NCBI GenBank assembly: GCA_900468065.1
Contig: UBTA01000078.1
Span: forward strand, 1 to 64,000
Direction of reading: 5' to 3'
Source: Hyphomicrobiales bacterium
GTDB lineage: Bacteria > Pseudomonadota > Alphaproteobacteria > Rhizobiales > Rhizobiaceae
DNA length: 64,000 nucleotides
Part shown: positions 62,547-64,000 of the stretch, one piece after another
How positions within the stretch are numbered: position 1 is the first letter of the stretch
Layout of the letters: each line of letters begins with the position of its first letter
Made by a program: the position numbers and the translations under genes
The notes under the pieces: generated by a model
Seen by the model: only the letters and a program-made list of their open reading frames with translations
Told to the model about the DNA's origin: nothing
The model's database searches: none

Positions 62547-63344
62547 TCAGAGACCAGCGATTTTCATCAGGTCGTCCCGTGCGCCGGGAGCCGTCGCCAG
62601 GACCGGCGAGCCCTTGGTCAGCTGTTCTCCGTCGACCGGGAAGGGATGATACCAGCCGCCCGCCTCCTTGACGAGGCAATAGCCGGCAAGGCAGTCCCAG
62701 GCGTGCATGTAGGGCTCATAGTAACCCACCAGACGGCCGGCGGCGACATAGGCGAGCATCAGCGCGCCGGAGCCGTTGCGAATGAAATTGCCGCCAGCGG
62801 TCAAAAGGTCCTCGACCATTTTGCCGACAAAGGCCGGCGTCACATAATTGTTGGCGCCGATGCCGGTCACCGCGTTGCGGACGGTGCGGGAGGGGTCAAG
62901 GGTCAATACCTTGCCGTTGAGCGTCGCGCCCTTGCCCGTGGCGCCCGCATAGAGTTCATCGTGGCAAGGTGCGTAGATGACGCCAATCACCGGTTCGTTG
63001 TTATGCAGCACTGCGATGGAGACGCACCAGTTCGGCATGCCGTTGACGAAAGGGCTGGTGCCGTCGATCGGATCGACCACCCAGGTATAGCCGGAATCGC
63101 CGGGGGCGAGACCATATTCCTCGCCCAGGAACCCGTCGCCCGGGTTAACCTCGGCGACGCGGGCACGAATGAGGTTTTCGACCTCGCGGTCGGCAATGGA
63201 GACAACGTCCTGCAGGTCGCGTTTGGTTTCGATCACCAGCGTCTCGCGTCTGTTGTAATAGTCGAGAGCGACGCGACCGGCCTCCGTGGCGATGGCCTGT
63301 GCCAGGGCGAAACGCACGTCAAGCCCGGATATCTGCGATGTCAT
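62547..63344 (-). CDS. inositol-monophosphatase-family phosphatase
   Basis: A 265-residue Mg-dependent sugar phosphatase of the IMPase/CysQ/HisN family: GDGFLGEEYG (Glu ligands), WVVDPIDGTSPFVNGMPNWC (metal motif DPIDGT) and YMHAWDCLAGYCLVKEAGGW (C-terminal WDxxAG). Candidates are inositol-1-phosphatase or histidinol-phosphatase. On the minus strand it follows the ABC ATPase gene at the window edge (29-base gap), so it may be the last gene of a transport operon reading in from beyond the window. Confidence 0.9.
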   Translation of the reverse strand: MTSQISGLDVRFALAQAIATEAGRVALDYYNRRETLVIETKRDLQDVVSIADREVENLIRARVAEVNPGDGFLGEEYGLAPGDSGYTWVVDPIDGTSPFVNGMPNWCVSIAVLHNNEPVIGVIYAPCHDELYAGATGKGATLNGKVLTLDPSRTVRNAVTGIGANNYVTPAFVGKMVEDLLTAGGNFIRNGSGALMLAYVAAGRLVGYYEPYMHAWDCLAGYCLVKEAGGWYHPFPVDGEQLTKGSPVLATAPGARDDLMKIAGL

Positions 63345-63373
63345 GAAATGGTCCTTCTATAGTATTATCTGGC

Positions 63374-64000
63374 TCAGCCGTTGATGATGGCGATGCCGCG
63401 TCCTTTGAAACCGATAGCGACTTCGGTGGCCGGCGCAAGCGCACGCTCGACGGCCGGATCGACGACGAACAGTTTGCCTGTGCTTGTCTCTACCTCGTAT
63501 TCGACATGGTCGCCAAGATAAGCGGCATGGGTGATCTGGCCTGGAAAGGCAGCACCCGATGCGGGTTCGAGCGTGATCGAATTGGGGCGGACGGCGAGCT
63601 TTGCCGGTCCTGGCCGGGCGTTGCGGCTCGGAACCCGATGTTCAAGCGTCCCGATACGGATGGTGGCGTCGGCACCGTCGACGCTGATGACGTCGCAGGC
63701 AACCACATTGGCCTCGCCCATGAAGTCGGCGATGAAGGCCGAGGCTGGCGCCTCGTAGAGGTCACGGGGTGAGCCTTCCTGCGCGATCACACCGTCCTTC
63801 ATGATGACGATCCGGTCGGAGACGGCCAGCGCCTCGTCCTGATCATGGGTCACGTAGACGGCCGTAAAGCCAAGCCTTTGCTGCAAGTCGCGGATTTCGG
63901 TGCGCACTTGGCGACGCAGGCGAGCATCGAGGTTGGACAGCGGTTCGTCGAGCAAAAGAACCTGCGGTTCGAGCACCAGCGCACGGGCAACGGCAACGCG
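63374..64000 (-). CDS. ABC transporter ATP-binding protein, C-terminal part (runs off the window)
   Basis: The 3' part of a PotA/UgpC/FbpC-type ATPase; the 5' end lies beyond position 64000. Visible are RVAVARALVLEPQVLLLDEP (Walker B), LSNLDARLRRQVRTEI, VYVTHDQDEALAVSDRIVIM and a C-terminal TOBE domain (LAVRPNSITLEPASGAAFPG, THAAYLGDHVEYEVETSTG). Walker A and most of the signature motif are outside. The next gene downstream is an inositol-phosphatase-family enzyme, so the imported substrate could be a phosphorylated polyol or sugar; this is inference. Confidence 0.9.
   Translation of the reverse strand, partial: RVAVARALVLEPQVLLLDEPLSNLDARLRRQVRTEIRDLQQRLGFTAVYVTHDQDEALAVSDRIVIMKDGVIAQEGSPRDLYEAPASAFIADFMGEANVVACDVISVDGADATIRIGTLEHRVPSRNARPGPAKLAVRPNSITLEPASGAAFPGQITHAAYLGDHVEYEVETSTGKLFVVDPAVERALAPATEVAIGFKGRGIAIING

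Overview
The window reads as chromosome or large-plasmid DNA of a rhizobial alphaproteobacterium (Rhizobiaceae: Rhizobium, Agrobacterium, Sinorhizobium, Shinella and relatives). The signs are a RIME-like intergenic mosaic repeat, two SyrB-like proteins, an Aap-type amino-acid ABC transporter, a TGA-N9-TCA (IRO/RirA-like) box beside an iron-uptake operon, and a great density of solute-binding-protein ABC transporters with linked regulators. No rRNA, tRNA, CRISPR array or transposase was recognised.

Layout. 0-2.4 kb: a shattered HlyD-type adaptor, then a CsoR/RcnR-type metal sensor with an NreB-like MFS exporter. 2.6-8.5 kb: a polyamine-type ABC operon (ATPase, Tat-exported binding protein, RIME-like repeat, two permeases, SDR dehydrogenase) divergent from a LuxR-type regulator, with a palindromic operator between them. 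8.6-15.5 kb: a frameshifted metallo-hydrolase, a FabMG-like protein, an HTH-methyltransferase beside an alpha/beta-hydrolase-LuxR fusion, and a DUF606 transporter pair with one 5'-truncated half. 15.6-20.6 kb: a sulfur cluster (metC-like lyase, Fe(II) oxygenase, cysE, DszA-like FMN monooxygenase). 21-23.8 kb: a membrane/lipoprotein operon whose hydrolase carries an in-frame TAG. 24-24.9 kb: a decayed antitoxin/PIN-toxin pair. 25.3-29 kb: LysR/EamA pair and a GAF-PAS adenylate cyclase.

29.8-37.7 kb is a coherent catabolic locus resembling Amadori-product (fructosyl-amino-acid) use: GntR/UTRA regulator, FrlB-like deglycase, FrlD-like kinase, and a convergent polar-amino-acid ABC operon with an FAD amine oxidase and an EamA exporter. 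A recurring TTGTC/GACAA motif lies at its three promoters. 38-44.4 kb is mostly decayed: SyrB-like genes, broken small secreted protein, RidA, TetR, FMO and CoA-transferase remnants, with two well-preserved operators. 45-49.7 kb is an Aap-like transporter operon ending in an amidohydrolase. 51.8-55.8 kb is an FbpCAB-type iron transporter. 55.8-57 kb is a glutaredoxin/MauE gene driven from a mer-like promoter by a divergent MerR. 57-59.4 kb holds a YheO-type regulator with two broken amino-acid enzymes. 59.4-61.2 kb is an ABC-F ATPase preceded by a 23-codon leader peptide and hairpins. The window closes with an HPP-CBS membrane protein, an inositol-phosphatase-family gene and the 3' part of another ABC ATPase.

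About a dozen pseudogenes in 64 kb, beside many intact operons, suggest an accessory region losing genes. Family calls rest on reading translated sequences by eye; no database search was possible.
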